A stretch of DNA of 64,000 bases, taken from positions 4,931,001 through 4,995,000 of the forward strand of contig NZ_CP149798.1 of NCBI RefSeq assembly GCF_037940415.1, given 5' to 3'. A model generated the notes under the pieces. The model was not told where the DNA came from. It ran no database searches and worked only from the letters and a program-made list of their open reading frames with translations. How positions within the stretch are numbered: the stretch's first letter is position 1; every line of letters begins with the position of its first letter. Origin of the DNA: Streptomyces sp. f51 (GTDB lineage Bacteria; Actinomycetota; Actinomycetes; Streptomycetales; Streptomycetaceae). A program made the position numbers and the translations under genes. Positions 40,132-48,771 of the stretch are shown here, one piece after another.

Positions 40132-41274
40132 TCACTCCTCGACGAGGAGCTTCTCCCGCAGCTGGGCCAGCGTGCGGGCCAGCAGCCGGGAGACGTGCAT
40201 CTGCGAGATGCCGACCTCCTGCGCGATCTGCGACTGGGTCATGTTGCCGAAGAAGCGAAGAAGCAGGATCCGCTTCTCCCGCGGAGGCAGGTCCTCCAGC
40301 AGCGGCTTCAGCGACTCGCGGTACTCGACCCCCTCCAGCGCCTCGTCCTCGGCGCCCAGGGTGTCCGCGACCGCGGGGGACTCGTCGTCCGTGTCGGGGA
40401 CGTCCAGGGACAGCGTGGAGTACGCGTTGGCGGACTCCAGGCCCTCCAGGACCTCCTCCTCCGAGATGGCCAGCTTCTCGGCCAGCTCGTGGACCGTCGG
40501 GGAGCGGCCGTGCAGCTGGGACAGCTCCGCGGTCGCCGTGGTCAGCGCGAGGCGCAGTTCCTGAAGACGGCGCGGGACGCGCACCGCCCAGCCCTTGTCG
40601 CGGAAGTGCCGCTTGATCTCGCCGACCACCGTCGGCGTCGCGTACGTCGAGAACTCGACACCGCGCTCCGGGTCGAACCGGTCGACCGACTTGATCAGCC
40701 CGATCGTCGCGACCTGGGTCAGGTCGTCCAGCGGCTCACCGCGGTTGCGGAAGCGGCGGGCCAGGTGCTCCACGAGCGGCAGGTGCATGCGGACCAGCTG
40801 GTTGCGCAGCTCCGCGTACTCGGCGCTGCCGTCCTGGAGCTTGCGCAGCTCGATGAACATCGCCCGCGCCCCGCTGCGGTCCTGCGGGTCGTGCTGGACG
40901 TGCTGGGTGCTCGGCCCGTGCTGCGCGCCCTGCGCACCCTGATCGGGCTCCCGCTCGTGCTGCGCGCCCTGCACGTTCTGCTCCGCGTTTCGCTCGTGCT
41001 CGCTCATAGTCCCGCCCGTCACCATTTCCCGAGCTCGAGGCTCTTCCCCCGTGTCCTCGGCCGCGCTCGAACCGGGGGGACCTCCCCGGACGGGGAAGGC
41101 TCCCGGCTCCGCCGCCGAGGAGACGTCGATCTCCGGATGCGGCCGGGCCTGTTCGGGGATGCCGTCGACGCCGTCCGCAGTGTGCCGCGGCCCGGCCGGG
41201 CCGTCGGCGCGCCCCGCGGGAGGCTCCCGTGTGCCGCGCTCTTCGTCCCGCACCGGCCCGTCCCCGTTCCTCAC
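40132..41274 (-). CDS. sigH: stress/development sigma factor SigH (SigB/F/G type)
   Basis: The C-terminal 260 residues are a group 3 sigma factor: region 2 (HLPLVEHLARRFRNRGEPLDDLTQVATIGLIK in part), region 3 (RVPRRLQELR) and region 4 (LPPREKRILLLRFFGNMTQSQIAQEVGISQMHVSRLL in part). It is preceded by a hydrophilic N-terminal extension of about 120 residues. The GTG at 41274 overlaps the prsH stop (GTGA). An internal ATG at 41007 (MSEHERN) could give a 291-residue form; S. coelicolor SigH is known to occur in several sizes. Its role there is osmotic/heat stress response and septation, controlled by the anti-sigma encoded upstream. Confidence 0.93.
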   Translation of the reverse strand: MRNGDGPVRDEERGTREPPAGRADGPAGPRHTADGVDGIPEQARPHPEIDVSSAAEPGAFPVRGGPPGSSAAEDTGEEPRAREMVTGGTMSEHERNAEQNVQGAQHEREPDQGAQGAQHGPSTQHVQHDPQDRSGARAMFIELRKLQDGSAEYAELRNQLVRMHLPLVEHLARRFRNRGEPLDDLTQVATIGLIKSVDRFDPERGVEFSTYATPTVVGEIKRHFRDKGWAVRVPRRLQELRLALTTATAELSQLHGRSPTVHELAEKLAISEEEVLEGLESANAYSTLSLDVPDTDDESPAVADTLGAEDEALEGVEYRESLKPLLEDLPPREKRILLLRFFGNMTQSQIAQEVGISQMHVSRLLARTLAQLREKLLVEE

Positions 41275-41684
41275 GCCGGCCCGGGTCCCGCGCCGCGCTG
41301 TTTGTAGAGGCTGATCGAAACGGTCTTGTCCTCGGCGACGGTGGAGTCGACCTTGCCCGCGAGTGCCGACAGGACGGTCCACGCGAAGGTGTCACGTGAC
41401 GGAGCGTGACCGTCGGTGGTGGGCGCCGAGACCGTGACCTCCAGTGAGTCGTCGATCAGCCGGAAGACACAGCTGAGCACCGAACCGGGGACGGCCTGCT
41501 GAAGCAGGATCGCGCATGCCTCGTCCACCGCGATGCGCAGATCCTCGATCTCGTCGAGGGTGAAGTCCAAACGGGCCGCCAGCCCGGCCGTGGCCGTGCG
41601 CAGTACCGACAGGTAGGCACCCGCGGCGGGCAGCCGGACTTCCACGAAGTCCTTCGTCGCGGGCTCGCCTGCGATCTGGGACAC
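41271..41684 (-). CDS. prsH: anti-sigma factor PrsH (UshX), SpoIIAB/RsbW-type
   Basis: The 137-residue protein is a HATPase_c domain anti-sigma factor that sequesters SigH. The motif LDEIEDLRIAVDEACAILLQ occupies the N-box helix, with the usual Asn apparently replaced, and VSAPTTDG lies where the ATP lid begins. GTG 41684 (MSQIAGEP) is chosen because TTGGAGGTGAGG stands just upstream; the TTG four codons earlier lies inside that ribosome binding site. It is translationally coupled to sigH by the GTGA overlap. A BldD-box-like sequence lies 140 bp upstream. Confidence 0.92.
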   Translation of the reverse strand: MSQIAGEPATKDFVEVRLPAAGAYLSVLRTATAGLAARLDFTLDEIEDLRIAVDEACAILLQQAVPGSVLSCVFRLIDDSLEVTVSAPTTDGHAPSRDTFAWTVLSALAGKVDSTVAEDKTVSISLYKQRGAGPGPA

Positions 41685-41824
41685 CCTCACCTCCAAGGTG
41701 GTACAAGCTCATTCGAGCTCTTTTCGGGGGCCGAGGGTCGCCCCCCGGGGTAACGCGCTACGTCGTTCTGCGGTGACGCTACCGCGCTCCCGACTTTCCT
41801 GTCCTGGGGACCCCGCCCCTTGCT

Positions 41825-41839
41825 GTCACTCATAGTAAG
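41825..41839. promoter_or_regulatory. BldD-box-like sequence upstream of prsH-sigH
   Basis: GTCACTCATAGTAAG fits the BldD consensus NTNACNCAGNGTNAN at 8 of the 9 defined positions. BldD, which needs cyclic di-GMP, is known to repress sigH in S. coelicolor. The site is 141 nt before the prsH start. Confidence 0.6.
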
Positions 41840-41969
41840 CCCATGAGTACGGACAGTGGCTAGAGGTCTGCGGCCCCAAATAGGAAGAGCGCGCGCCGGG
41901 TTGACGTACCCAGACGTCAGACCCTCGAACCGTCCGGATCGTGAGTCACGCGCGTACGTGATCCACGGC

Positions 41970-42230
41970 TCAGACCAGGACGTGGTCCACGAAACACCAA
42001 CGCCAGTTCTCCCCCTGCTCGAACGTGCGCATGATCGGATGTCCGGTGTCGTCGTGATGGGCCGAGGCGTGCCTCAGGGGTGAGGAGTCGCAACAGGCGA
42101 GATGCCCGCACTCCAGACACAGCCGGAGCTGCACCGGGTGGGTGCCGGCGGCCACGCACTCCAGGCAGGTCTCGCTCCCGGGGACGGGTTCGGGCTGCGG
42201 CAGCGCTTCGGCGTGCGTGCACTGTTTCAT
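41970..42230 (-). CDS. UBP-type zinc-finger protein
   Basis: The 86-residue protein is a stand-alone ZnF-UBP domain. Cys/His ligands are visible in CTHAE, TCLECVAAG, LCLECGHLACC and HASAHHDDTGHP. In eukaryotes this domain binds ubiquitin C-termini; the bacterial versions have no defined ligand, and Streptomyces has no ubiquitin. The ATG at 42230 is the only reasonable start. It is divergent from the Na+/H+ antiporter gene (62 bp apart), so the two may share a regulatory region. Confidence 0.85.
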   Translation of the reverse strand: MKQCTHAEALPQPEPVPGSETCLECVAAGTHPVQLRLCLECGHLACCDSSPLRHASAHHDDTGHPIMRTFEQGENWRWCFVDHVLV

Positions 42231-42292
42231 GATTGCCAGGTTACGTCGGGCGCGCGGGATGCCGCGCGGAAAAAGAGGGCGGGCGGAAGACG

Positions 42293-43888
42293 ATGGACGT
42301 GTTGCCACTGCTGTTGCTGGTCGCGGGGAGCGCGGCGGTCGCCGGGGCCGCCCGCCGCACCCCGGTCCCGGCACCCCTGCTGATCGTCGCCGTGGCCCTG
42401 CTGGTCTCGTACGTCCCCGGGGTGCCCGCGTACGAACTCGACCCCGAGGTCGTGCTCCCCCTGGTGCTGCCCCCGCTGCTGTACACGGCGGCCACCGACA
42501 GCTCCTACCTGGACCTGAGAGCCCAGTTGAGGCCCGTCGCCCTGCTGTCGGTCGGGTACGTCCTCTTCGCGACCCTCGTGGTCGGCTGGGCCGCCTATCT
42601 GCTCGTACCGGGCCTGCCGCTGCCCGCGGCCCTCGTCCTGGGCGCCGTGGTCGCGCCGCCGGACGCCGTGGCCGCGACCGCCGTCGCCCGCCGGGTGGGA
42701 CTGCCCTCACGGATCACCACGATCCTCCAGGGCGAGTCCCTGGTGAACGACGCCACCGCGATCACCGCCTACAGGGTGGCGCTCGCCGCGGCCGTCGGCG
42801 AGGGCGCGACCTGGGCGGGCGGCATCGGCGAGTTCCTGCTCGCGGCGGTCGGCGGCGTGGTCGTCGGGCTCGCCCTGATGATCCCGATCCACTGGCTGCG
42901 CACGCACATGAACGAGGCGCTCCTCCAGAACACCCTCTCCCTGCTGATCCCCTTCGTCGCCTACGGGATCGCCGAGCAGCTGCACGCCTCCGGAGTGCTC
43001 GCGGTCGTCGTCGTCGCGCTCTACCTCGGACACCGCTCCTGGGAGGTGGACTTCGCGACCAGACTCCAGGAGGAGGCGGTGTGGAAGATGGTCGCCTTCG
43101 TCCTGGAGTCCGCGGTGTTCGCGCTCATCGGACTCCAGCTGCCGGTCGTCCTCAAGGGCCTCGGGGCCTACAAGGGCACGAGCGCCGCCTGGTACGCCGT
43201 CGCCCTCTTCCTCGTCGTCGTCGCCACCCGCTTCGTCTGGGTGTACCCCGCCACCTTCCTGCCCCGCCTGCTGTCGGCGCGCATCCGCGAACGCGAGGAC
43301 AACCCCACCTGGAAGGGGCCGTTCATCATCGGCTGGGCCGGCATGCGCGGGGTCGTCTCGCTCGCCATCGCCTTCTCCATCCCGCTCACCGTGGACGACG
43401 GCGGGGCCTTCCCCGAGCGCAACCTGATCCTCTTCCTGACCTTCACCACCGTCATCGGCACGCTGGTCGTGCAGGGCCTGACCCTGCCCCCGCTCATCCG
43501 GATGCTGAACCTGCCCGGACGCGACACCCAGGCCGAGACCCTCGCCGAGGCCAACGCCCAGGCGCAGGCCTCCCGCGCGGCCGAGGAGCGCCTCGACGAA
43601 CTCCTCGCCGACGAGCGCAACGCCCTGCCCCCGCCGCTCGCCGAGCGGCTGCGCACGGTCATGGAGCGGCGCCGCAACGCCGTCTGGGAACGGCTCGGCG
43701 CGGTCAACCCGGTCACCGGCGAGACCGCGGACGACACCTACCGCCGGCTGTCCCGCGAGATGATCGGCACCGAGCGCGACGTCTTCGTCAAGCTGCGCGA
43801 CCACCGCTACATCGACGACGAGATGCTGCGCACGCTGCTGCGCCGGCTGGACCTGGAGGAGGCGGCGGCCTACCGGGAGGCGGCCTGA
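42293..43888 (+). CDS. CPA1-family Na+/H+ antiporter
   Basis: The 531-residue protein has about 12 membrane helices (to about residue 410) and a cytosolic C-terminal domain. The ion-binding signature is seen in GAVVAPPDAVAATAVARR (the Asp of the antiporter core) and ESLVNDATA (the conserved ND). The C-tail is helical and charged, with a possible coiled coil around AEANAQAQASRAAEERLDE. The function is exchange of Na+ or K+ for H+ in pH and salt homeostasis. The ATG at 42293 follows GGCGGAAG. Its end is 22 bp from the convergent PLP-enzyme gene. Confidence 0.92.
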   Translation: MDVLPLLLLVAGSAAVAGAARRTPVPAPLLIVAVALLVSYVPGVPAYELDPEVVLPLVLPPLLYTAATDSSYLDLRAQLRPVALLSVGYVLFATLVVGWAAYLLVPGLPLPAALVLGAVVAPPDAVAATAVARRVGLPSRITTILQGESLVNDATAITAYRVALAAAVGEGATWAGGIGEFLLAAVGGVVVGLALMIPIHWLRTHMNEALLQNTLSLLIPFVAYGIAEQLHASGVLAVVVVALYLGHRSWEVDFATRLQEEAVWKMVAFVLESAVFALIGLQLPVVLKGLGAYKGTSAAWYAVALFLVVVATRFVWVYPATFLPRLLSARIREREDNPTWKGPFIIGWAGMRGVVSLAIAFSIPLTVDDGGAFPERNLILFLTFTTVIGTLVVQGLTLPPLIRMLNLPGRDTQAETLAEANAQAQASRAAEERLDELLADERNALPPPLAERLRTVMERRRNAVWERLGAVNPVTGETADDTYRRLSREMIGTERDVFVKLRDHRYIDDEMLRTLLRRLDLEEAAAYREAA

Positions 43889-43910
43889 GATCCAGGACCC
43901 CTCACGCCGG

Positions 43911-45047
43911 TCAGGTCCCGGTGCGCGCGGCGGGGAACGGCGCTCCGGTGATCACGGCCGCCACCGTCGTACCGCGCGGGAACGCGCCCTCCTCGGCGAG
44001 GGCGACAAGTCCGTAGAGCATCTTGGCGACATAGAGACGTTCGACCGGCAGCCCGTGCCGCTGCTCGAAGTCCTCGGCGAAGGAGTCGAGTTCGGGGGTG
44101 GTGCGGGCGTAGCCGCCGAAGTGGAAGCGGTCGTCGAGGGACCAGTTCCCGCGCCGGGCGCCGAACGCGGCCGTCTGGAGGGCCGTCGTGGCGGCGTCGA
44201 GGAAGCCGCCGCGCAGGACGGGGATGCCCAGGGCGCGCCGGCCGGGACCGAGGCCCGCGGCCGTCCCGGCCAGGGTGCCGCCGGTGCCGCAGGCGAGGGC
44301 GGCCACGTCGACCCCGTCCGCGTCCCGCAGTTCCTCGCCGAGCGCCAGGCAGCCGCGTACGGCCAGGGCGTTGCTGCCGCCCTCGGGCACCACGTACGCG
44401 TCCTCGGCGCGGACCGCGCGCAGGATCCCGGCCAGCGTCCCGGGCTCCGACACGTGCCGGTAGGTCGATCTGTCGACGAAGTGGAGGCGCATGCCGTCCG
44501 CGGCGCAGCGGGCCAGAGAGGGGTTGAGCGGGCGGTCGGCCAGCTCCTGGCCGCGGACCACGCCGAGGGTGGGCAGACCGAGCAGACGGCCCGCGGCGGC
44601 GGTGGCGCGCAGATGGTTCGAGTAGGCCCCGCCGAAGGTGACCAGGGTGCGGCCCGCCGCCGCCTCCAGGTTCGGCGTCAGCTTGCGCCACTTGTTGCCG
44701 ATCAGCTCCGGGTGGATCAGATCGTCCCGCTTCAGGACGAGCCGGACCCCGTACCGCTCGAACCGCCCGTCCACCACCTCTCGCAAGGGGGACGGAAGCA
44801 GCGGGGGAGGGCCGGGGCTCCCGACGGGGAGGCCGGCGAAGGCCGCGTGCTCCGGGGTGCCGAGGTCCCGCACGGCGCGGCCTGCGACGGCGCGGTCCCG
44901 GACGGTGTCCTCCGGGACGGCGCGGTCGGGGACCTCGGCGTGCTCCGGGACCGTGCGGTTCCGGACCTCGGCGTGCTCCGGGAGCGCGTGCTCCGGGACG
45001 GCGCGGTCCGGGCTGGCGGGGCTGGTCACGCCCTCATTGTCGGACAC
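43911..45047 (-). CDS. PLP-dependent D-cysteine desulfhydrase/ACC-deaminase-like enzyme
   Basis: From about residue 80 the protein is a fold-type II PLP enzyme of the ACC deaminase/D-cysteine desulfhydrase family: LVLKRDDLIHPELIGNKWRKL includes the PLP lysine in GNKxRKL, FGGAYSNHL binds the carboxylate, and ALACGTGGTLAG holds the phosphate. Sequence alone does not separate D-cysteine from ACC activity. The first 75 residues form an unusual repeat of (D/N)R(A/T)VPEHAEV-like units, absent from family members I know, so the true start might be further in; no better start with a ribosome binding site is evident. It converges on the antiporter gene. Confidence 0.82.
   Translation of the reverse strand: MSDNEGVTSPASPDRAVPEHALPEHAEVRNRTVPEHAEVPDRAVPEDTVRDRAVAGRAVRDLGTPEHAAFAGLPVGSPGPPPLLPSPLREVVDGRFERYGVRLVLKRDDLIHPELIGNKWRKLTPNLEAAAGRTLVTFGGAYSNHLRATAAAGRLLGLPTLGVVRGQELADRPLNPSLARCAADGMRLHFVDRSTYRHVSEPGTLAGILRAVRAEDAYVVPEGGSNALAVRGCLALGEELRDADGVDVAALACGTGGTLAGTAAGLGPGRRALGIPVLRGGFLDAATTALQTAAFGARRGNWSLDDRFHFGGYARTTPELDSFAEDFEQRHGLPVERLYVAKMLYGLVALAEEGAFPRGTTVAAVITGAPFPAARTGT
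44844..45014 (-). repeat. imperfect 30-40 bp repeats at the 5' end of the PLP-enzyme gene
   Basis: On the plus strand, units containing ggacctcggcgtgctccggg and ggacggcgcggtccggg recur four to five times. They encode the DRAVPEHAEV-type amino-acid repeats. Confidence 0.7.
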
Positions 45048-45122
45048 CTGTCCGGGGGCGGCCCGGCGCGGGGGCCGCGGCGGCGGCCGTCGGCCCTCGG
45101 CAGCGGCCCTCGGCGTCTCAGC

Positions 45123-45713
45123 TCACTTCAGCTGCTCGCGGACCCGGCCGCGCAGGAAGTTCATCGTGAAGCCCCGCGGGTCCACCTTCCCCGGCTGCCA
45201 CTCCAGGTGACCGATGACCGAGCGCTCCGTCCAGCCGTGGAACCGGCAGATCGCGGCGCAGACCTTGGCGATGGCGTCCAGCTGGACCTCGGGCCACGGG
45301 TCCTTGCCGTCGCCGAGGTTCTCGCACTCGAAGCCGTAGAAATGGCGGTTGCCGTCGGTGTTCGCCTCGTTGTCGTGCGGCAGCGCCTTCTCGGCGATCA
45401 CCGCGCGCAGCACGTCGTCGTCGCCGAGGCCCGCGTGGTTGGCGCGGCCGTAGCCGACCAGGTGCACCACGCCGTCCTTGGTGATGACCCCGTGGCACAG
45501 CGGTCCCGGCAGGTCCTCGCGGCCCTCGCGGCACAGTCCGACCGTGAGCGCGCCGCCCGAGGTCACCGTGTGGTGGATCATCACCCCGTGCACCGGCCCC
45601 CACGGGCCCTTCTGGTTGCGGTTGTGATGCTGCCAGTCGCCGACCTCGACGACGTGGACGCCTTCGTCCCTGATCCGGTCCAGGAAACTGCCCGCGGACA
45701 TGGGCGATGCCAT
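45123..45713 (-). CDS. N-acetylmuramoyl-L-alanine amidase (amidase_2/PGRP fold)
   Basis: The 196-residue protein is a single amidase_2 domain that would cut peptidoglycan between MurNAc and L-Ala. Zinc ligands are in VMIHHTVT (first His) and VIGHLEWQPGKVDP (second His and the final acidic/Cys position occupied by Asp). No signal peptide is visible, which is common for this Streptomyces type; it may be released by lysis or act inside on recycled fragments. The ATG at 45713 has GAAGGAG seven bases upstream. It is divergent from the encapsulin operon. Confidence 0.9.
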   Translation of the reverse strand: MASPMSAGSFLDRIRDEGVHVVEVGDWQHHNRNQKGPWGPVHGVMIHHTVTSGGALTVGLCREGREDLPGPLCHGVITKDGVVHLVGYGRANHAGLGDDDVLRAVIAEKALPHDNEANTDGNRHFYGFECENLGDGKDPWPEVQLDAIAKVCAAICRFHGWTERSVIGHLEWQPGKVDPRGFTMNFLRGRVREQLK

Positions 45714-45971
45714 GGCCGACTCCTTCGCGCTGTACGCCGGCCACCCTGCCGTGGCCGTCTCGTACCGCAGCTTCTATAGCCGCCCGGGCCGGCGGGCCCA
45801 CCCGTTCGCACAGCGTGCGAGCCGATCCGGTCAGCCCGGCGGGAACGCAATCGCCCTCCCTGCCCAGGTCCGGAGTGATCCATTCCCCCTCATTCGTGTA
45901 ATGGCATCAGCACACTCCGTGATGAAAGGCTTGGCCGCGAAGATCAGTGCACGACCGGGAGGGCAATTTTC

Positions 45972-47378
45972 ATGTCGGTAGGCGAAGAGGTCCGCGCGGA
46001 GCAGAACCGTCCGCAGCAGAGTCTCGGCACATCAGCCGCGCGGAACCTGGCCACCACCACCAAGTCCGCGCCGCAGATGCAGGAGATCAGCTCGCGGTGG
46101 CTGCTGCGCATGCTTCCGTGGGTGAACGTGCAGGGTGGCACGTACCGCGTGAACCGGCGGCTCAGCTACTCCGTGGGCGACGGCCGCGTGACGTTCGTCA
46201 AGACCGGCGACCGCGTCCAGGTCATCCCCGCGGAACTCGGGGAACTGTCCGTGCTGCGGTCGTACGAGGATCACGACGTGCTGGGCGAGCTCGCCCAGCG
46301 CTGCCAGCAGCGGGAGTTCGCCCCGGGCGAGGTGCTGGCCTCCTTCGGCAGCCGGGCCGAGGAGGTGTTCCTCCTCGCGCACGGCAAGGTCGAGAAGATC
46401 GGCACCGGTCCCTACGGCGGCGACGCGGTGCTCGGGGTCCTCGCCGACGGCGCGTACTTCGGCGAACAGTCGCTCATCGACCCGGAGGCCATCTGGGAGT
46501 ACACGGCCCGCGCGGTGACGGCGGTGACCGTGCTCGTCCTGCCCCGCAACGACCTCGAACAGGTGGCGGAACGCTCGGAGTCCCTGAACGCACACCTCAC
46601 GGAACTTCGCGCGATCCCGTCGCAGCGCACGAACAAGTACGGCGAGAAGGAGATCGACCTCGCGGCCGGCCACACCGGCGAGCAGGACATCCCGGGCACC
46701 TTCGTGGACTACGAGGCGTCCCCGCGCGAGTACGAGCTCAGCATCGCCCAGACCGTCCTGCGGCTGCACACCCGCGTCGCCGACCTCTACAACCAGCCGA
46801 TGAACCAGACCGAGCAGCAGTTGCGGCTCACCGTGGAGGCGCTGAAGGAGCGCCAGGAGCACGAGCTCATCAACAACCGCGAGTTCGGCCTGCTCAACAA
46901 CTGCGAGTACGACCAGCGGCTCCAGCCGCACGACGGCGTACCGAGCCCGGACGACCTGGACGAGCTGCTCAGCCGCCGCCGCGGCACCAAGCTGTTCCTC
47001 GCCCATCCGCGCGCGATCTCGGCGTTCGGCCGCGAATTGAACAAGCGCGGGCTCGTCCCCGAGAGCATCGAGGTGGCCGGCAACCGTATCCCGACCTGGC
47101 GCGGGGTGCCGCTCTTCCCGTGCAACAAGATCCCGGTCAGCGACGCCCGTACGACCTCGATCATCGCCATGCGTACCGGCGAGGCGGAACAGGGCGTGGT
47201 CGGGCTCCAGCAGGCGGGCATCCCGGACGAGATCGAGCCGAGCCTGTCGGTGCGCTTCATGGGCATCAACGAACAGGCGATCATCTCCTACCTGGTGACG
47301 GCCTACTACTCGGCCGCGGTCCTCGTGCCGGACGCCCTCGGCATCCTGGAGAACGTCGAGATCGGCCGCTGGCGGTGA
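45972..47378 (+). CDS. family 2B encapsulin shell protein with cyclic-nucleotide-binding domain
   Basis: The 468-residue protein builds a protein nanocompartment. Residues about 1-80 and 210-468 form the HK97-type shell protein of family 2 encapsulins (SSRWLLRMLPWVNVQGGTYRVN; IPGTFVDYEASPREYEL; LFLAHPRAISAFGRE). Inserted between them is a CRP-like cyclic-nucleotide-binding domain (about 82-205; VFLLAHGKVE, AYFGEQSLID), which defines subfamily 2B. The ATG at 45972 has GGGAGG upstream. The stop overlaps the next gene, a prenyl synthase, by 4 bp; that gene is the expected cargo. The ligand of the inserted domain and the metabolite made inside are unknown. Confidence 0.93.
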   Translation: MSVGEEVRAEQNRPQQSLGTSAARNLATTTKSAPQMQEISSRWLLRMLPWVNVQGGTYRVNRRLSYSVGDGRVTFVKTGDRVQVIPAELGELSVLRSYEDHDVLGELAQRCQQREFAPGEVLASFGSRAEEVFLLAHGKVEKIGTGPYGGDAVLGVLADGAYFGEQSLIDPEAIWEYTARAVTAVTVLVLPRNDLEQVAERSESLNAHLTELRAIPSQRTNKYGEKEIDLAAGHTGEQDIPGTFVDYEASPREYELSIAQTVLRLHTRVADLYNQPMNQTEQQLRLTVEALKERQEHELINNREFGLLNNCEYDQRLQPHDGVPSPDDLDELLSRRRGTKLFLAHPRAISAFGRELNKRGLVPESIEVAGNRIPTWRGVPLFPCNKIPVSDARTTSIIAMRTGEAEQGVVGLQQAGIPDEIEPSLSVRFMGINEQAIISYLVTAYYSAAVLVPDALGILENVEIGRWR

Positions 47379-48538
47379 CGATCCGCGACGCGGAACCCCT
47401 TGTGGTCCCGCCCTCGGGGGCGGGACCGCGGCGGGGACGCGGTGTCGGCGGGAGACCCGTGGAGAACCGCTGCGACACCGGCGGGAGGACCACGGAGGGA
47501 AGGGAGACGCCGGGCCCGTCCGACGCGCAGGAGGCCGCGGTCGTCCTGGAACGGGCGCGGGCGCTGGTCGACCCCGAACTGCGCCGCGCCCTCGACTCGC
47601 TGCCGGACTCGATGCGCCGGGTCGCCCTGTACCACTTCGGCTGGGAGGAGGCGGACGGCACTCCCGGGACCGGCAACGCGGGCAAGGCCATCCGCCCCGC
47701 GCTCGTGCTGAGCGCGGTCCAGGCGCTCGGCGGACAGCACGGAGCGGCCGTACGGGCGGCCGCCGCCGTGGAGCTGATCCACAACTTCAGTCTCCTGCAC
47801 GACGACGTCATGGACCGGGACACCACCCGCAGACACCGCCCCACCGCGTGGACCGTGTTCGGCGACGCCGACGCGATCCTCGCCGGGGACGCCCTCCAGG
47901 CACTGGCCCTGCGGATGCTCGCCGAGGACCCGCACCCGGCGTCCTCGGCCGCCGCCGCGCGGCTCGCGGATTGCGTCGTCGAACTGTGCGCCGGACAGCA
48001 CACGGACACGGCCATGGAGAGGCTCGGGCCCGACGAGGTCACCCTCGACGCATGCCTCGCCATGGCCGAGGCCAAGACGGGGGCCCTGCTCGGCAGCGCC
48101 TGCGCCATCGGCGGTCTGTACGCGGGTGCGTCCGCAGCGGACGTGGAGGCACTGGACGCGTTCGGCCGTGAGGCGGGGCTCGCCTTCCAGCTGATCGACG
48201 ACGTGATCGGGATCTGGGGGAACCCGGTCCGCACCGGCAAGGCGGCCGGGGCGGACCTCGCGGCCCGCAAGAAGTCGCTGCCCGTGGTGGCCGCGCTCAC
48301 CTCGGACACCCCGGCGGCCGCCGAGCTCGCCGGACTGTACGCCGAGCCGTACCGCGAAGGGGAGCTGGAACGCACGGCGCGGGCCGTCGAGCGGGCGGGC
48401 GGGCGCGACTGGGCGCAGGCCCAGGCGGCCGACCGGATGTCCCGGGCGATGCACGAACTGTCCCGGGCGGTCCCCGATCCCGAGGCGGCGGGCGGGCTCA
48501 TCGCGCTGGCCGAGTTCGTCACGCGACGCAGCAGCTAG
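47375..48538 (+). CDS. polyprenyl diphosphate synthase, encapsulin cargo
   Basis: Residues about 60-380 are a trans-prenyltransferase. The first Asp-rich motif is LLHDDVMDRD (DDxxD at 143-147) and the second is reduced to DDVIG (275-279), as in other family 2 encapsulin cargo enzymes; substrate contacts GKAIRP (104-109) and KKSLPV are present. The first 55 residues are Gly/Pro/Arg-rich and disordered, the place where family 2 cargo-loading signals are found. GTG 47375 overlaps the shell-gene stop (GTGA), so the two are made together. The product chain length is not predictable. No terpene cyclase or methyltransferase adjoins it, unlike 2-methylisoborneol loci. Confidence 0.92.
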   Translation: MTIRDAEPLVVPPSGAGPRRGRGVGGRPVENRCDTGGRTTEGRETPGPSDAQEAAVVLERARALVDPELRRALDSLPDSMRRVALYHFGWEEADGTPGTGNAGKAIRPALVLSAVQALGGQHGAAVRAAAAVELIHNFSLLHDDVMDRDTTRRHRPTAWTVFGDADAILAGDALQALALRMLAEDPHPASSAAAARLADCVVELCAGQHTDTAMERLGPDEVTLDACLAMAEAKTGALLGSACAIGGLYAGASAADVEALDAFGREAGLAFQLIDDVIGIWGNPVRTGKAAGADLAARKKSLPVVAALTSDTPAAAELAGLYAEPYREGELERTARAVERAGGRDWAQAQAADRMSRAMHELSRAVPDPEAAGGLIALAEFVTRRSS

Positions 48539-48771
48539 GAGCCCGAGAACGCGCGGCCGCCTCCCGAACCCCCGAACCCCGGGCGCCGTACGGAACCTGA
48601 CGACCGTGCGGCGTCCGGGGTTCGGAGAGCGGGCCCCGCACGTCCCCACGGCGTGCGGGACCCGCTCCCGGACGTCTCCCCGGTACCCGGCGGGCGGTCG
48701 CCGCCACCTCGGCGTAATAGGCTCAACCGCCGTACGGTCGAGGCTGGTTGGGGCGAAGGGCGGGGCTGGTC

